A DNA stretch of 64,000 nt, taken from NCBI RefSeq assembly GCF_000425825.1, contig NZ_AUEE01000011.1:23129-87128 (forward strand), read 5' to 3'. Shown piece by piece: positions 1-7,920 of the stretch (positions are counted from its first letter, which is position 1; each line of letters starts with the position of its first letter). The notes below the pieces were generated by a model. The model was not told the DNA's origin. It saw only the letters and a program-made list of their open reading frames with translations, and searched no databases. This DNA is from Jeotgalicoccus marinus DSM 19772. Lineage in GTDB: Bacteria > Bacillota > Bacilli > Staphylococcales > Salinicoccaceae. A program made the position numbers and the translations under genes.

Positions 1-2
1 CT

Positions 3-215
3 GACGAGGTAGAGGAAATAAAAGAAGATAAGAGAGAAGGTCGGAACCGATACTTATTCATTATTATTTTGATAGTTTCTCTAAATCTATTTTGGGGTGA
101 GCCACGTTTGCCCATCCTCGATATTTCACGATTTGAATTTTGGCTTTGTTTGATTATTTTACCCATAGTTATTGAATTTGATTTTAAAAAGAAAACTGAC
201 AACATAAGAGGTTAA
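3..215 (+). CDS. C-terminal fragment of an unidentified membrane protein
   Basis: An open frame enters from the left edge and stops with TAA, giving about 70 residues of the C-terminal end. A charged stretch rich in Glu, Lys and Arg is followed by two hydrophobic segments (one around IIILIVSLNLFW, one around FWLCLIILPIVIEF), then a short Lys-rich tail. That is the pattern of two closing membrane spans with a cytoplasmic end. A terminator hairpin follows 12 bases downstream, supporting a real gene end. The family cannot be recognised from this fragment; the start and most of the protein lie outside the window. Confidence 0.55.
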   Translation, partial: DEVEEIKEDKREGRNRYLFIIILIVSLNLFWGEPRLPILDISRFEFWLCLIILPIVIEFDFKKKTDNIRG

Positions 216-227
216 TTATAAAAGAAT

Positions 228-260
228 GGCATCTGCACTTTGCAGATGCCGTTTTAATTT
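228..260 (+). terminator. Rho-independent terminator after the partial membrane gene
   Basis: A perfect 10-bp stem GGCATCTGCA / TGCAGATGCC with a 3-base loop is followed by GTTTTAATTTG. It sits just downstream of the stop at 213-215. Confidence 0.8.
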
Positions 261-270
261 GTTTATCATA

Positions 271-452
271 CGCGCCAAAGAGAGTCCGCCATTGGCGCAC
301 AAACAGAAATACGCGCCAAAGAGAGTCCGCCATTGGCGCACAAACAGAAATACGCGCCAAAGAGAGTCCGCCGTTGGCGCACAAACAGGAATACGCGCCA
401 AAGAGAGTCCGCCGTTGGCGCACAAACAGGAATACGCGCCAATGAGAAGCCG
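271..452. repeat. Tandem array, 41-bp unit with internal inverted repeat (array 1)
   Basis: Units begin at 271, 312, 353, 394 and 435, so the period is exactly 41 bp with four full copies and a partial fifth. Each unit holds arms GCGCCAA and TTGGCGC 13 bases apart, then an A-rich linker around ACAAACAGAAATA. Units 1 and 2 match each other, and units 3 and 4 match each other; the pairs differ by an A to G change before the right arm and another in the linker. The array lies between two convergent genes. Short open frames through it are repeat artefacts. Confidence 0.95.
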
Positions 453-468
453 CTAATTAAACTCAAGT

Positions 469-1149
469 TTAAGAAAAGAAGTTGAAAATGACATACATCA
501 CAGGGACGACAGCTAAGGCGGGTAGATAGTTCATTGTTTTGAATGCTTTGATATTCAATATGCCTAAGCCCGCCATCAGAATTAAAATACCGCCAATAAT
601 ATTCACTTCGTTTAAGATATCAACATTGATCGCATTTTCCATGAATAATGCGAATAAGTAGATTGATCCTTGCCAAAGAAACACGGCAACTGCTGATAAT
701 ACAATTCCAAAACCAAAAGTTGATGCAAGCACAATAGAAGTAATCCCATCTAAAATGCCATTAGTAATTAAATATGTATAGTTCTGATTCACTGCTGCTT
801 CGACTGGTCCAAGTATAGAAAGTGTGCCAATACAATAGAGTAAGATTGCTGTAGATAGGCCTTGTGCCAAGTCGCCTTTTGAAAACTTACTCACAGCATT
901 ATTAAATTTATCCTCTAGGTTAAGCATTTGTCCGATAACGCCACCTAAAGCTAACGATAAAATAAATAAAACCGGAAACTTACTTTCTGGCATATATTGA
1001 ACGATTGCGTTAACACCAATCGCAAGGGCAACGAGACCCATGGCTGTCATCAACACATCGTGATATTCTTTTTTGATTCCCTTTTTAAATAAACTCCCAA
1101 TCGTCGAACCGATTATAATCATTACAACGTTAAAAATTGTACCTATCAT
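469..1149 (-). CDS. DUF554 family membrane protein
   Basis: The 226-residue protein consists almost entirely of hydrophobic segments (about seven) with Gly-rich turns. The N-terminal GTIFNVVMIIIGSTIG and the internal LALGGVIGQMLNLE and GILDGITSIVLASTFG stretches are typical of DUF554 (B. subtilis YdfK type), possibly transporters of unknown substrate. Length fits the family. The start ATG follows a weak AAGGAG-like site on the complement. It stands alone, divergent from the SRPBCC gene and convergent with the partial gene at the left edge. Function is unknown; the family assignment is from pattern recognition. Confidence 0.8.
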   Translation of the reverse strand: MIGTIFNVVMIIIGSTIGSLFKKGIKKEYHDVLMTAMGLVALAIGVNAIVQYMPESKFPVLFILSLALGGVIGQMLNLEDKFNNAVSKFSKGDLAQGLSTAILLYCIGTLSILGPVEAAVNQNYTYLITNGILDGITSIVLASTFGFGIVLSAVAVFLWQGSIYLFALFMENAINVDILNEVNIIGGILILMAGLGILNIKAFKTMNYLPALAVVPVMYVIFNFFS

Positions 1150-1252
1150 GAAAAATTTCTCCTTACTGCAAACACAAGATAGTTATTATCTTACGCTATT
1201 TTAGTATAAAGTAGTATGTGAATCGATAAAAACTTAAAGAGAGGTGCCGAGA

Positions 1253-1750
1253 ATGACTGAAAAATCTGTAGTGAACTTAACGATGAACAGAGATTTTAAT
1301 GTTGAACCTGAAAAATTATTTGAAGCCTGGACGAATCCTGACTTATTTAGAAACTGGTTTATGACCTTACAAGCAACTAATAAAGTCGCGAAAAATGATT
1401 TACAAATTGGTGGTGAATGGGAAGTTGTTGACCATAGACAGGGGCAAGATTTTAGAGCCATAGGTACCTATAAGGAAATCGTAGAAAATGAAAAGTTAGT
1501 CTTTACTTTTAAAATGCCTCAGTTTAGTGAATATGAAGATACGCTATCCGTTGTTTTCGATGAAACATCGACAGGTACTAATATGACATTTAGTCATGAT
1601 ATTACAGTGCTTCATGAGCCTGATTTGACAGAGGACGACATACAAAAAGCAGAAAAAGCATACAGAGATAGTACTGAGGAAGGCTATAATTATATGTTTA
1701 TGGGATTAAAAGAATTAGTGGAAACGGAGAAGGTAAGTTATACAGGTTAA
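1253..1750 (+). CDS. SRPBCC (AHSA1-type) domain protein
   Basis: A 165-residue protein with the AHSA1/START-like hallmarks: an N-terminal strand ending in 'FNVEPEKLFEAWTNPDLF', then WF, GGEW and GTYKEIVENEKLVFTF. The long C-terminal helix contains GLKELVE. Such proteins form a helix-grip fold with a hydrophobic cavity; no substrate can be named. ATG at 1253 is chosen because AGAGAGGTG lies 6-8 bases upstream; an in-frame GTG at 1244 overlaps that site. Monocistronic by appearance. Confidence 0.85.
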   Translation: MTEKSVVNLTMNRDFNVEPEKLFEAWTNPDLFRNWFMTLQATNKVAKNDLQIGGEWEVVDHRQGQDFRAIGTYKEIVENEKLVFTFKMPQFSEYEDTLSVVFDETSTGTNMTFSHDITVLHEPDLTEDDIQKAEKAYRDSTEEGYNYMFMGLKELVETEKVSYTG

Positions 1751-1784
1751 GGGAATTAAGAGAAGACGTCCAGAACAAAAATAC

Positions 1785-1829
1785 CCGGCTGATAGATACA
1801 TCAAATGGTGACTAACGGCCGGATTTTTA
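1785..1829 (+). terminator. Possible terminator hairpin
   Basis: CCGGC (1785-1789) and GCCGG (1818-1822) form a short stem with a long loop, followed by ATTTTTAA. It sits between convergent genes. The stem is short, so confidence is low. Confidence 0.4.
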
Positions 1830-1880
1830 AATTACTTTAATAGTTAACTGAGTATAATTAATTTCAAGTACATTTGGAAA

Positions 1881-2813
1881 CTAAAGTCCGGCTTGATCAG
1901 CGCCGTAGGTTGCTTCTTCTAGACTAAAACCTTCAAATACTAATTGGTCAATCAGACCACTTCTTGAGAATGAACTGTAGTCTAAATACTGTTTAGCAGA
2001 TTTTTCAGCTTGCTCCATCCAGTCGACTTCAATTTGTTCGACAGCATAAGATGCATCTTCCTCAGGATAACCTTCAAATACTAATTGATCAATGAGGCCT
2101 GATTTAGAGAATGCAGAATAATTAAGGTAATTTTCAGCTTGTTTTACTGCATTTGATTGTGACATTGTTTCACCAGATTCCGTACTAGAAGATGCAGCAT
2201 TCGTTTCACCTTCAACCTGATCAACTGCATAAGTAGCTTCTTCTAATGTAAACCCTTCAAACTCTAATTGTTCAATTAAACCTTCTTTTGAAAACGCAGT
2301 GAAATCAAGATAGTCATTTGCTTTAAGAACCGCTTGTTCTGACCAATCAACATCCAATTTTTCTGTAGCCGCAATAGCTTCTTCAGTAGAATAGCCTTCG
2401 AACTCTAGTTGATCTACTAGTCCAGATTTAGAGAATGGCATACTAGCAATATAAACTCCAGCAATAAAATCAATTTCAGTAGAGTCATCGACTTGAGTGT
2501 TCTCATATTCAGAATCTATTTCGGTATCTTCTTCATCAGTTTTTTCTGCTGCCTCTACATCTGTATCGAGATCTTCAGAGGTTTCTTCTAATTGTGAAAT
2601 GATTTCATCCACTTCTTTTTGTGTTTCTTCACTAGTTTTTGAAGAACTTGTGGAGCTACTATAATTAGTAGTATCTTTTTCTTCTTTTGATGCATTTGAC
2701 TCATCTTCGGAAATGGTAAGTAAATTAACAAGTAAAATCATACCTATAAATAATGCAGGGACAGTAAACCAAACTCGTTTATAAATGGGAACTTTTACTT
2801 TTTCTTTAGCCAT
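1881..2813 (-). CDS. Membrane-anchored protein with four Ltp-type repeats
   Basis: The 310-residue protein begins with a positively charged tail and one hydrophobic segment (about residues 14-34), followed by a Ser/Glu/Asp-rich low-complexity linker (35-112). Four copies of a roughly 44-residue unit follow, at about 114-158, 161-204, 221-265 and 268-310. The consensus is A..YL...FSK.GLIDQLEFEG...EEA.YAV. This is the Ltp repeat (host cell surface-exposed lipoprotein family) known from the superinfection-exclusion lipoprotein of phage TP-J34 and from many chromosomal proteins. No lipobox cysteine is visible, so it is probably held by an uncleaved N-terminal anchor with repeats outside the cell. 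No phage genes are adjacent. Role unproven. Confidence 0.85.
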   Translation of the reverse strand: MAKEKVKVPIYKRVWFTVPALFIGMILLVNLLTISEDESNASKEEKDTTNYSSSTSSSKTSEETQKEVDEIISQLEETSEDLDTDVEAAEKTDEEDTEIDSEYENTQVDDSTEIDFIAGVYIASMPFSKSGLVDQLEFEGYSTEEAIAATEKLDVDWSEQAVLKANDYLDFTAFSKEGLIEQLEFEGFTLEEATYAVDQVEGETNAASSSTESGETMSQSNAVKQAENYLNYSAFSKSGLIDQLVFEGYPEEDASYAVEQIEVDWMEQAEKSAKQYLDYSSFSRSGLIDQLVFEGFSLEEATYGADQAGL

Positions 2814-3010
2814 AACATTACCTCCAAATTAATTTACAATATCAGGAATAATTGTATCATGATAACATGACAAATGATATCAAAATATTTTAAATTAGAA
2901 ATAAAAATGCTTTATATGTTGTTATTCCCTAGGAAATACAAGCATATTTTAAAAAAGACAGGTATGATAGATTAAAAAGATGACAGATGGTTTTTAAAGG
3001 GGTGTCTAAT

Positions 3011-4609
3011 TTGGAATATTTATGGCAAAAAGCAGAGGATATAGAATCTCTCTTATATGAATTAATTTCTTGGGATAGTTTATCTGGAAGTCAGGGTGAG
3101 ATCGACTTTCCACATAAGTTAAAAGAAAAGTTAAAGGAACTGGATTATTTCTCTAAAGCGGAAGATAAAATTCGTTTATTCGATGCTGGAAATAGCCGCA
3201 ATGCTTTAACTGCCTTATATAAAAATGATGACGCGGTCGATACGGTCGTACTAATCAGTCATTTTGATACTGTAGGGGTAAAAGAATATGGGCAGCTTTC
3301 TAAACTTGCATTTGATCCTGAACATTTAACGGCGACCTTTAAGGAACAAACTGAGTTGCTAACTGAAGAAGCGAAAGCTGATTTAGAATCAGGAGAATTT
3401 GTTTTTGGTCGTGGCATTATGGATATGAAAGCTGGGCTTGCCTTACATATACATATTTTAGAGCAGGCAATTAAAGAAGAATGGGAGATTAATATTTGCC
3501 TGGTCACGGTACCTGACGAAGAAGTCAGTTCAGCGGGTATGCTCTGTGCAGTGCCTGGCTTGGTGCAATTGAAAGAGGAATACGGCTTAAATATTCGTCT
3601 GTTCTTAAATGGTGAACCGTCATTCACTCAGCAACCACTAGATAATAATCATTATGTATACTCCGGAACTATTGGAAAAATTATGCCAGCTGCTTTGTTT
3701 TATGGAATTCCGACTCACGCAGGGGAACCTTTAAATGGTATTACAGCTCACTACTTATCAGCTTATTTAAACAAAGAGATGGAATTTACTAATCGTTTCC
3801 AGGAATCATTTGACGGAGAGACAACACCGCTACCGATTTGTTTACAGTCTAATGATCTTAAAGATAATTATGATGTTCAAACTTCCCATCATTCCTATTC
3901 CTTATATAATGTGGTCACGATGGAACAGACGGCAAGAGATGTTATGGGTACCTTTAAGGAAATTGCTGAAGATGCCATGAATCAGTGTCGAACGGATTAC
4001 TTAAAAATTGCTGAGGCAAATGGAATCAAGCCTTTCACATGTATTCGTGTTATGGAATATCAAGAAGTATTGGAGTATTTTATCGATAAATATAGTAAAG
4101 AAGAGGCGGATGCATTAATTGATTCTGTCATTAAAAAAGAACAAGGTGATTTCAGAAAAATGACCTTGTTGATTGCTGACCGCTTGATGGAATACTGTCA
4201 GGAGCTTGCACCAGCAACAATCTTAATGTTTGCGCCACCTTATATGCCAGCGGTGAATTCCTCAGATGATGCTTTAGTTCAGAATCTGATTGAGGTCACT
4301 AAGACAACCTTTAAACAAAATTTTGATTACGATGTGACGAATAAGTATTATTTTAATGGTATTTCCGATTTGAGTTATGTCAACTATCGAGCCGACGATA
4401 ATGGCTGGGAAGTATTTATGCAAAACGCGCCGCTCTGGGGAGAGTCTTATCAGATTCCATTTAAAGAGATGAAGATTTTGAATGCGCCAGTTATGAATAT
4501 TGGGCCATTTGGTAAAGATGCACATAAGATGTCAGAGCGTCTTAATAAAAAGAATGCCTTTGAAATGATGCCAGTGGTGTTAAAAGCGGTTATTCAGTCT
4601 GTTAAATAG
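3011..4609 (+). CDS. rocB: M20-family peptidase, RocB-like
   Basis: About 532 residues, matching the large RocB-type M20 proteins associated with arginine utilisation. The metal-site landmarks of M20 are present: SHFDTVG (His about 84), GRGIMDMKAG (Asp about 138) and the catalytic/ligand pair in VPDEE (Glu about 170-171). TTG at 3011 is preferred because AAAGGGGTG ends 5 bases before it and the protein then starts MEYLWQKAEDIE. An in-frame ATG at 2987 has no clear ribosome site. It is monocistronic, followed by a 51-bp repeat array. The substrate is uncertain; RocB enzymology is not settled. Confidence 0.8.
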   Translation: MEYLWQKAEDIESLLYELISWDSLSGSQGEIDFPHKLKEKLKELDYFSKAEDKIRLFDAGNSRNALTALYKNDDAVDTVVLISHFDTVGVKEYGQLSKLAFDPEHLTATFKEQTELLTEEAKADLESGEFVFGRGIMDMKAGLALHIHILEQAIKEEWEINICLVTVPDEEVSSAGMLCAVPGLVQLKEEYGLNIRLFLNGEPSFTQQPLDNNHYVYSGTIGKIMPAALFYGIPTHAGEPLNGITAHYLSAYLNKEMEFTNRFQESFDGETTPLPICLQSNDLKDNYDVQTSHHSYSLYNVVTMEQTARDVMGTFKEIAEDAMNQCRTDYLKIAEANGIKPFTCIRVMEYQEVLEYFIDKYSKEEADALIDSVIKKEQGDFRKMTLLIADRLMEYCQELAPATILMFAPPYMPAVNSSDDALVQNLIEVTKTTFKQNFDYDVTNKYYFNGISDLSYVNYRADDNGWEVFMQNAPLWGESYQIPFKEMKILNAPVMNIGPFGKDAHKMSERLNKKNAFEMMPVVLKAVIQSVK

Positions 4610-4629
4610 AGGGCTTGGTTGATGAATCG

Positions 4630-4739
4630 GTGATAAGTGCCATAAAAAATAAGGAGTGATCACCAAAAAGGATGGAAACGGTGATAAGTGAAAAAAATTA
4701 AGCGGAGTTATCACCATCATAGCTCACAGTGATAACTCC
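4630..4739. repeat. Tandem array, 51-bp unit with inverted repeats (array 2)
   Basis: GTGATAAGTG begins at 4630 and again at 4681, and GGAGTGATCACC / GGAGTTATCACC begin at 4653 and 4704. The offset is 51 bp in both cases. Unit 2 contains 8-bp arms GGTGATAA (4680-4687) and TTATCACC (4708-4715); unit 1 has GGTGAT and ATCACC. A further partial copy makes an 11-bp inverted repeat, GGAGTTATCAC (4704-4714) with GTGATAACTCC (4729-4739). A-rich linkers separate the hairpins. It lies between convergent genes and may also act as a terminator region. Confidence 0.85.
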
Positions 4740-4757
4740 AGCTAAACTAAAATTGCA

Positions 4758-5750
4758 TCATGATTTCAAATTCACGATGGTGCGACCTTGTAAATTACCG
4801 TCAATAATATCGTGGAGTGCTTGAGGTAGCTCATCAAGACTGACTTCATTAACCAAGTCATCACGCTCTAGGTCGATTTTTAAATCAGTGGCGAGTCGCT
4901 GCCAAACCTCTTGTCTTTTTTCCATAGGATAATGTACTGAGTTTACTCCAAGCCAATGAATACCTCGCCCAAGGAATGGTAGGACACTGGTTGATACTTC
5001 TGTACCACCAACAAGGCCAAAAGTGACGACAGCACCTTCTGGGTTTAGCGTTTTTAAAATATATTCTGTCGTACTACCACCAACAGGGTCAATTGCTGCT
5101 TGGTACAGTGGTGGATTGACGGGTTGATTATGATCATTTTCTACTTCAGCTCGGTCGATGACGCGTTCAGCACCAATCGATTTTAAATATTCGATACGTG
5201 AAGATGAGCCACTACTTGCAACGACAGAGTAACCTAAATGATGTAACATCTGAATAGCTAAGCTTCCTGAACCGCCTGAAGCACCGGCGACGAGTACATC
5301 ACCACGATCTGGGTGAACACCAACATTTTCTAACTTATCGATAGCAATGCCGATAGTCAGGCCTGCTGTACCTTGAATCATTGCTTCTTTTAAAGTTAAA
5401 CCATCAAGAAGTGGTAAGACATATTCACCGGGAATTGTTGCATATTCTTGATACCCACCATCGATTTTTGTACCAATGTCATAGCTCGTAGCAATGACTT
5501 CATCACCAACTTTAAAACGCGAATCATTGGATTCCTTCACAACACCTGCTAAATCAATGCCGGGTGTGAGAGGGAATTTTTTTGCGATTTGACCTAGAGC
5601 AGCTACCATACCGTCCTTATAATTCACACTCGAATAATACACATCGATAAAAACCTCACCGTGACCTAAGACTTTCCTCTCTATAGACTGTATGCTCATA
5701 TCTGTACCTTCATTTGCTTGATTGACCACTAAAGCTTTATACGAATTCAT
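4758..5750 (-). CDS. MDR-family NADPH oxidoreductase (YhdH/YhfP, acryloyl-CoA reductase-like)
   Basis: A zinc-free medium-chain dehydrogenase/reductase of 330 residues. The N-terminal GroES-like half includes SSVNYKDGMVA and TPGIDLAGVV. The nucleotide-binding half includes VLVAGASGGSGSLAIQM and AAIDPVGG. Those signatures match the YhdH/YhfP branch, which includes acrylyl-CoA reductase AcuI. ATG at 5750 is used because AAAGGAGG lies six bases upstream; the in-frame TTG six bases earlier abuts that site. Likely cytosolic; physiological substrate unknown. Confidence 0.85.
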   Translation of the reverse strand: MNSYKALVVNQANEGTDMSIQSIERKVLGHGEVFIDVYYSSVNYKDGMVAALGQIAKKFPLTPGIDLAGVVKESNDSRFKVGDEVIATSYDIGTKIDGGYQEYATIPGEYVLPLLDGLTLKEAMIQGTAGLTIGIAIDKLENVGVHPDRGDVLVAGASGGSGSLAIQMLHHLGYSVVASSGSSSRIEYLKSIGAERVIDRAEVENDHNQPVNPPLYQAAIDPVGGSTTEYILKTLNPEGAVVTFGLVGGTEVSTSVLPFLGRGIHWLGVNSVHYPMEKRQEVWQRLATDLKIDLERDDLVNEVSLDELPQALHDIIDGNLQGRTIVNLKS

Positions 5751-5865
5751 AAGCAACCTCCTTTATCTGATTTAAATCTAGTGTACTAATATAAGTTGAA
5801 GAATGCATTTAATCGATTCAGCTACAAGAAAATGAATGGTAAGGTATAGAAAAGGAGTGGTGATT

Positions 5866-7005
5866 GTGAAAATAGTTGTAGCAATGGACTCATTTAAAGG
5901 TAGTGTTTCATCTAAAGTGGCCAATGAAGCCGTCGTACAAGGAATAGAATCTGTAATGAGTGAAGCTCGAGTAAAAACTTATGAAATGGCAGATGGTGGA
6001 GAGGGTACGACAGATATTCTAATAGAAAACTTACATGGGCAAAAAATTGAAAAAGTAGTAACAGGACCAATAGGCCAAGAAGTAACTGGGCTATTGGGGT
6101 TAGTGCCGAGTAAAAACCTTGCGATTATTGAAGTGGCATCGACTTCAGGACTCACCTTGTTGAGTCAAGATGAATTAAATCCTGATGAAGCCACTTCATA
6201 TGGGCTGGGTGAGTTGATTGATTATGCGCATGCCTTAGGGGCAAGAAATTTCATTATTGGACTCGGTGGCAGTGCTACGAACGATGGTGGTGTCGGTATG
6301 TTACAAGCAATGGGTTACCGCTTTCTAGATGAGCGTGGTAAAGATATTAAACGAGGTGGTAAATATTTAAGCCAAATCCATAAAATCATTAAAACACATG
6401 AAGCGGCTAAGTTTGATATCTGTAACTTCAGAGTTGCTTGTGATGTGAATAACACCTTGTACGGTGAACAAGGTGCAACTTATATATTTGGACCACAAAA
6501 AGGTGTTAAAGAAAATAACTTAGCAAGTCTAGATCAAGGACTTAAAAATTTTGCAGATAAAACATTAGAGGAAATGAATATAGATATATCCGAGATACCA
6601 GGTGGTGGTGCAGCAGGCGGTTTAGGTGCAGCTTTTCATAGTTATCTCAAAGGGAAATTAGAAACTGGTGTGTCATTAATCTCAGATATGTTGAATATTG
6701 AAGATGAAATAAAAGATGCTGATTTAGTCATTAGTGGTGAAGGTAAATTAGATGCCCAAACAAAAATGGGTAAAGTGCCTGTAGGTATTGCAAAGATTGC
6801 CAAAGATAAACAAGTCCCCTTCATCGGACTTGCCGGGAGTTTATCGGCAGATGCTTACGACTTAAATGCTATAGGGATGGACGCAATATTCTCAATCCAA
6901 AGTCAGCCAATGACACTAGAAGAAGCTATGAATAGTGAGGTCACTAAGAAGAATATTACAAGAACAACGAGTCAGATCATGAGACTCTTAAAAATAGGCA
7001 AATAA
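5866..7005 (+). CDS. Glycerate kinase
   Basis: The 379-residue protein starts MKIVVAMDSFKGSVSS, the typical opening of the GarK/GlxK-type glycerate kinases, and has ADGGEGT, GLGGSATNDGG and GGGAAGGLGAA loops at the expected positions. It phosphorylates D-glycerate with ATP, feeding glycolysis. GTG at 5866 is chosen because AAAGGAGTGG is directly upstream and the encoded N-terminus fits the family; the upstream ATG at 5836 would add ten residues lacking family character. Monocistronic, ended by a shared bidirectional terminator. Confidence 0.93.
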   Translation: MKIVVAMDSFKGSVSSKVANEAVVQGIESVMSEARVKTYEMADGGEGTTDILIENLHGQKIEKVVTGPIGQEVTGLLGLVPSKNLAIIEVASTSGLTLLSQDELNPDEATSYGLGELIDYAHALGARNFIIGLGGSATNDGGVGMLQAMGYRFLDERGKDIKRGGKYLSQIHKIIKTHEAAKFDICNFRVACDVNNTLYGEQGATYIFGPQKGVKENNLASLDQGLKNFADKTLEEMNIDISEIPGGGAAGGLGAAFHSYLKGKLETGVSLISDMLNIEDEIKDADLVISGEGKLDAQTKMGKVPVGIAKIAKDKQVPFIGLAGSLSADAYDLNAIGMDAIFSIQSQPMTLEEAMNSEVTKKNITRTTSQIMRLLKIGK

Positions 7006-7033
7006 AAAAGTAGGTGTTTAACACCTACTTTTT
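7004..7033. terminator. Bidirectional terminator between glycerate kinase and frnE-like gene
   Basis: GTAGGTG (7010-7016) pairs with CACCTAC (7022-7028), flanked by an A-run on the left and a T-run on the right, so it can serve both convergent genes. Confidence 0.9.
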
Positions 7034-7670
7034 ACTGCTCTTCTGCATAGATTTTGTTTAGTGCTTCTTCAAATAGTTCTGGTGGTTGTGCACCGGAGAT
7101 TGAGTATTTGTCATTGATTAAGAAGAAAGGAACACCTTGAACACCAAGTTGTGATGCTTGTGAGATATCGACATTAACATCTTGACTGTAGTCTTCGCTA
7201 GCTAATACATTTTTAATACCATCAGTATCTAGGCCAATAGACTCTGATAAGCGAATGATTGTATCATCGTCATCTAGATTTTCACCTTCAGTGAAGTGGG
7301 CTTTGTAGAAAGTTTTAAAGAATGGTGTGCCCTTACCTTCAGAGCGTGCGTATTGGAACACACGGTGCGCTTTAAATGTGCTTGCTAATTTAGCGATGTC
7401 ATAGTTGATTTCAACACCTGCATTTTTAGCGGTCTCTGTTACTTGGTTTAGCATACCTTCCGCGCGTTCGATTGGTATTCCTTTTAATTTGGAAAATGTT
7501 TGAGCATAGCTTTCGCCTTCTTTATGTTCTGCATCAGGCATAAGAAGGAAGCTCTTGTACTCAATCTCAACATCATCTTTATGTTCAAATTTACTTAAAG
7601 CATTATCTAAGTTAGCTTGCCCGATATAGCAGAACGGACAAACGAAATCTGACCAAATTGTAATTTTCAT
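7032..7670 (-). CDS. DsbA-family thiol oxidoreductase (FrnE-like)
   Basis: The 212-residue protein has the active-site CPFC motif at residues 11-14 in MKITIWSDFVCPFCYIG, a helical insertion typical of the FrnE branch, and the cis-Pro motif in GVQGVPFF. No signal peptide is seen, so it is probably cytosolic, like other FrnE proteins. Its ATG overlaps the stop of the small upstream gene by one base (TAATG), so the two are translationally coupled. The physiological partner is unknown. Confidence 0.9.
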   Translation of the reverse strand: MKITIWSDFVCPFCYIGQANLDNALSKFEHKDDVEIEYKSFLLMPDAEHKEGESYAQTFSKLKGIPIERAEGMLNQVTETAKNAGVEINYDIAKLASTFKAHRVFQYARSEGKGTPFFKTFYKAHFTEGENLDDDDTIIRLSESIGLDTDGIKNVLASEDYSQDVNVDISQASQLGVQGVPFFLINDKYSISGAQPPELFEEALNKIYAEEQ

Positions 7671-7816
7671 TATTTCTTTTCCTCTTTCTCTTCATTAATT
7701 GAACCACATACACCCGTTTCAAAGTCACACACCATGCCTTGTGAACTTCCAAGATCCATAGGTTCTATGGTTTGAATCTTACTATCTACTTTTCTTTCTT
7801 GTTCTTTATTTGTCAT
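7670..7816 (-). CDS. Small 48-residue protein with two cysteines, coupled to frnE-like gene
   Basis: An ATG preceded by AAAGGAGC begins a 48-residue frame on the complement, MTNKEQERKVDSKIQTIEPM..., ending KEEKK. The middle holds MVCDFETGVCGS, two cysteines six residues apart. The stop codon overlaps the ATG of the DsbA-family gene by one base. The good ribosome site, coupling and paired cysteines argue for a real gene. A dithiol substrate or metal-binding partner of the oxidoreductase is a guess; I do not recognise the family. Confidence 0.75.
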   Translation of the reverse strand: MTNKEQERKVDSKIQTIEPMDLGSSQGMVCDFETGVCGSINEEKEEKK

Positions 7817-7880
7817 TGATATGCTCCTTTCATAAAGTAATTCTCTATACTAAGGATAGTTTAACAGGGTGAACCCAAAA

Positions 7881-7915
7881 AGACGAAAATCCTGCCTACA
7901 CTAAGTAGACAGGAT
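7881..7915 (-). terminator. Terminator of codBA
   Basis: On the complement, ATCCTGTCTAC and GTAGGCAGGAT (7889-7915) make an 11-bp stem with one mismatch and a 5-base loop, followed by TTTTCGTCTTTTT. Confidence 0.85.
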
Positions 7916-7920
7916 GTATC

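Noticed and set aside
184..466. Several short frames on both strands through array 1 with repeated Cys/Ala/Gly peptides
   Set aside because: They arise from the 41-bp tandem repeat, have no ribosome sites and differ only by repeat register.
1881..2813. Prophage remnant
   Set aside because: The Ltp-repeat gene is isolated among metabolic genes; no integrase, capsid or attachment repeats are nearby.
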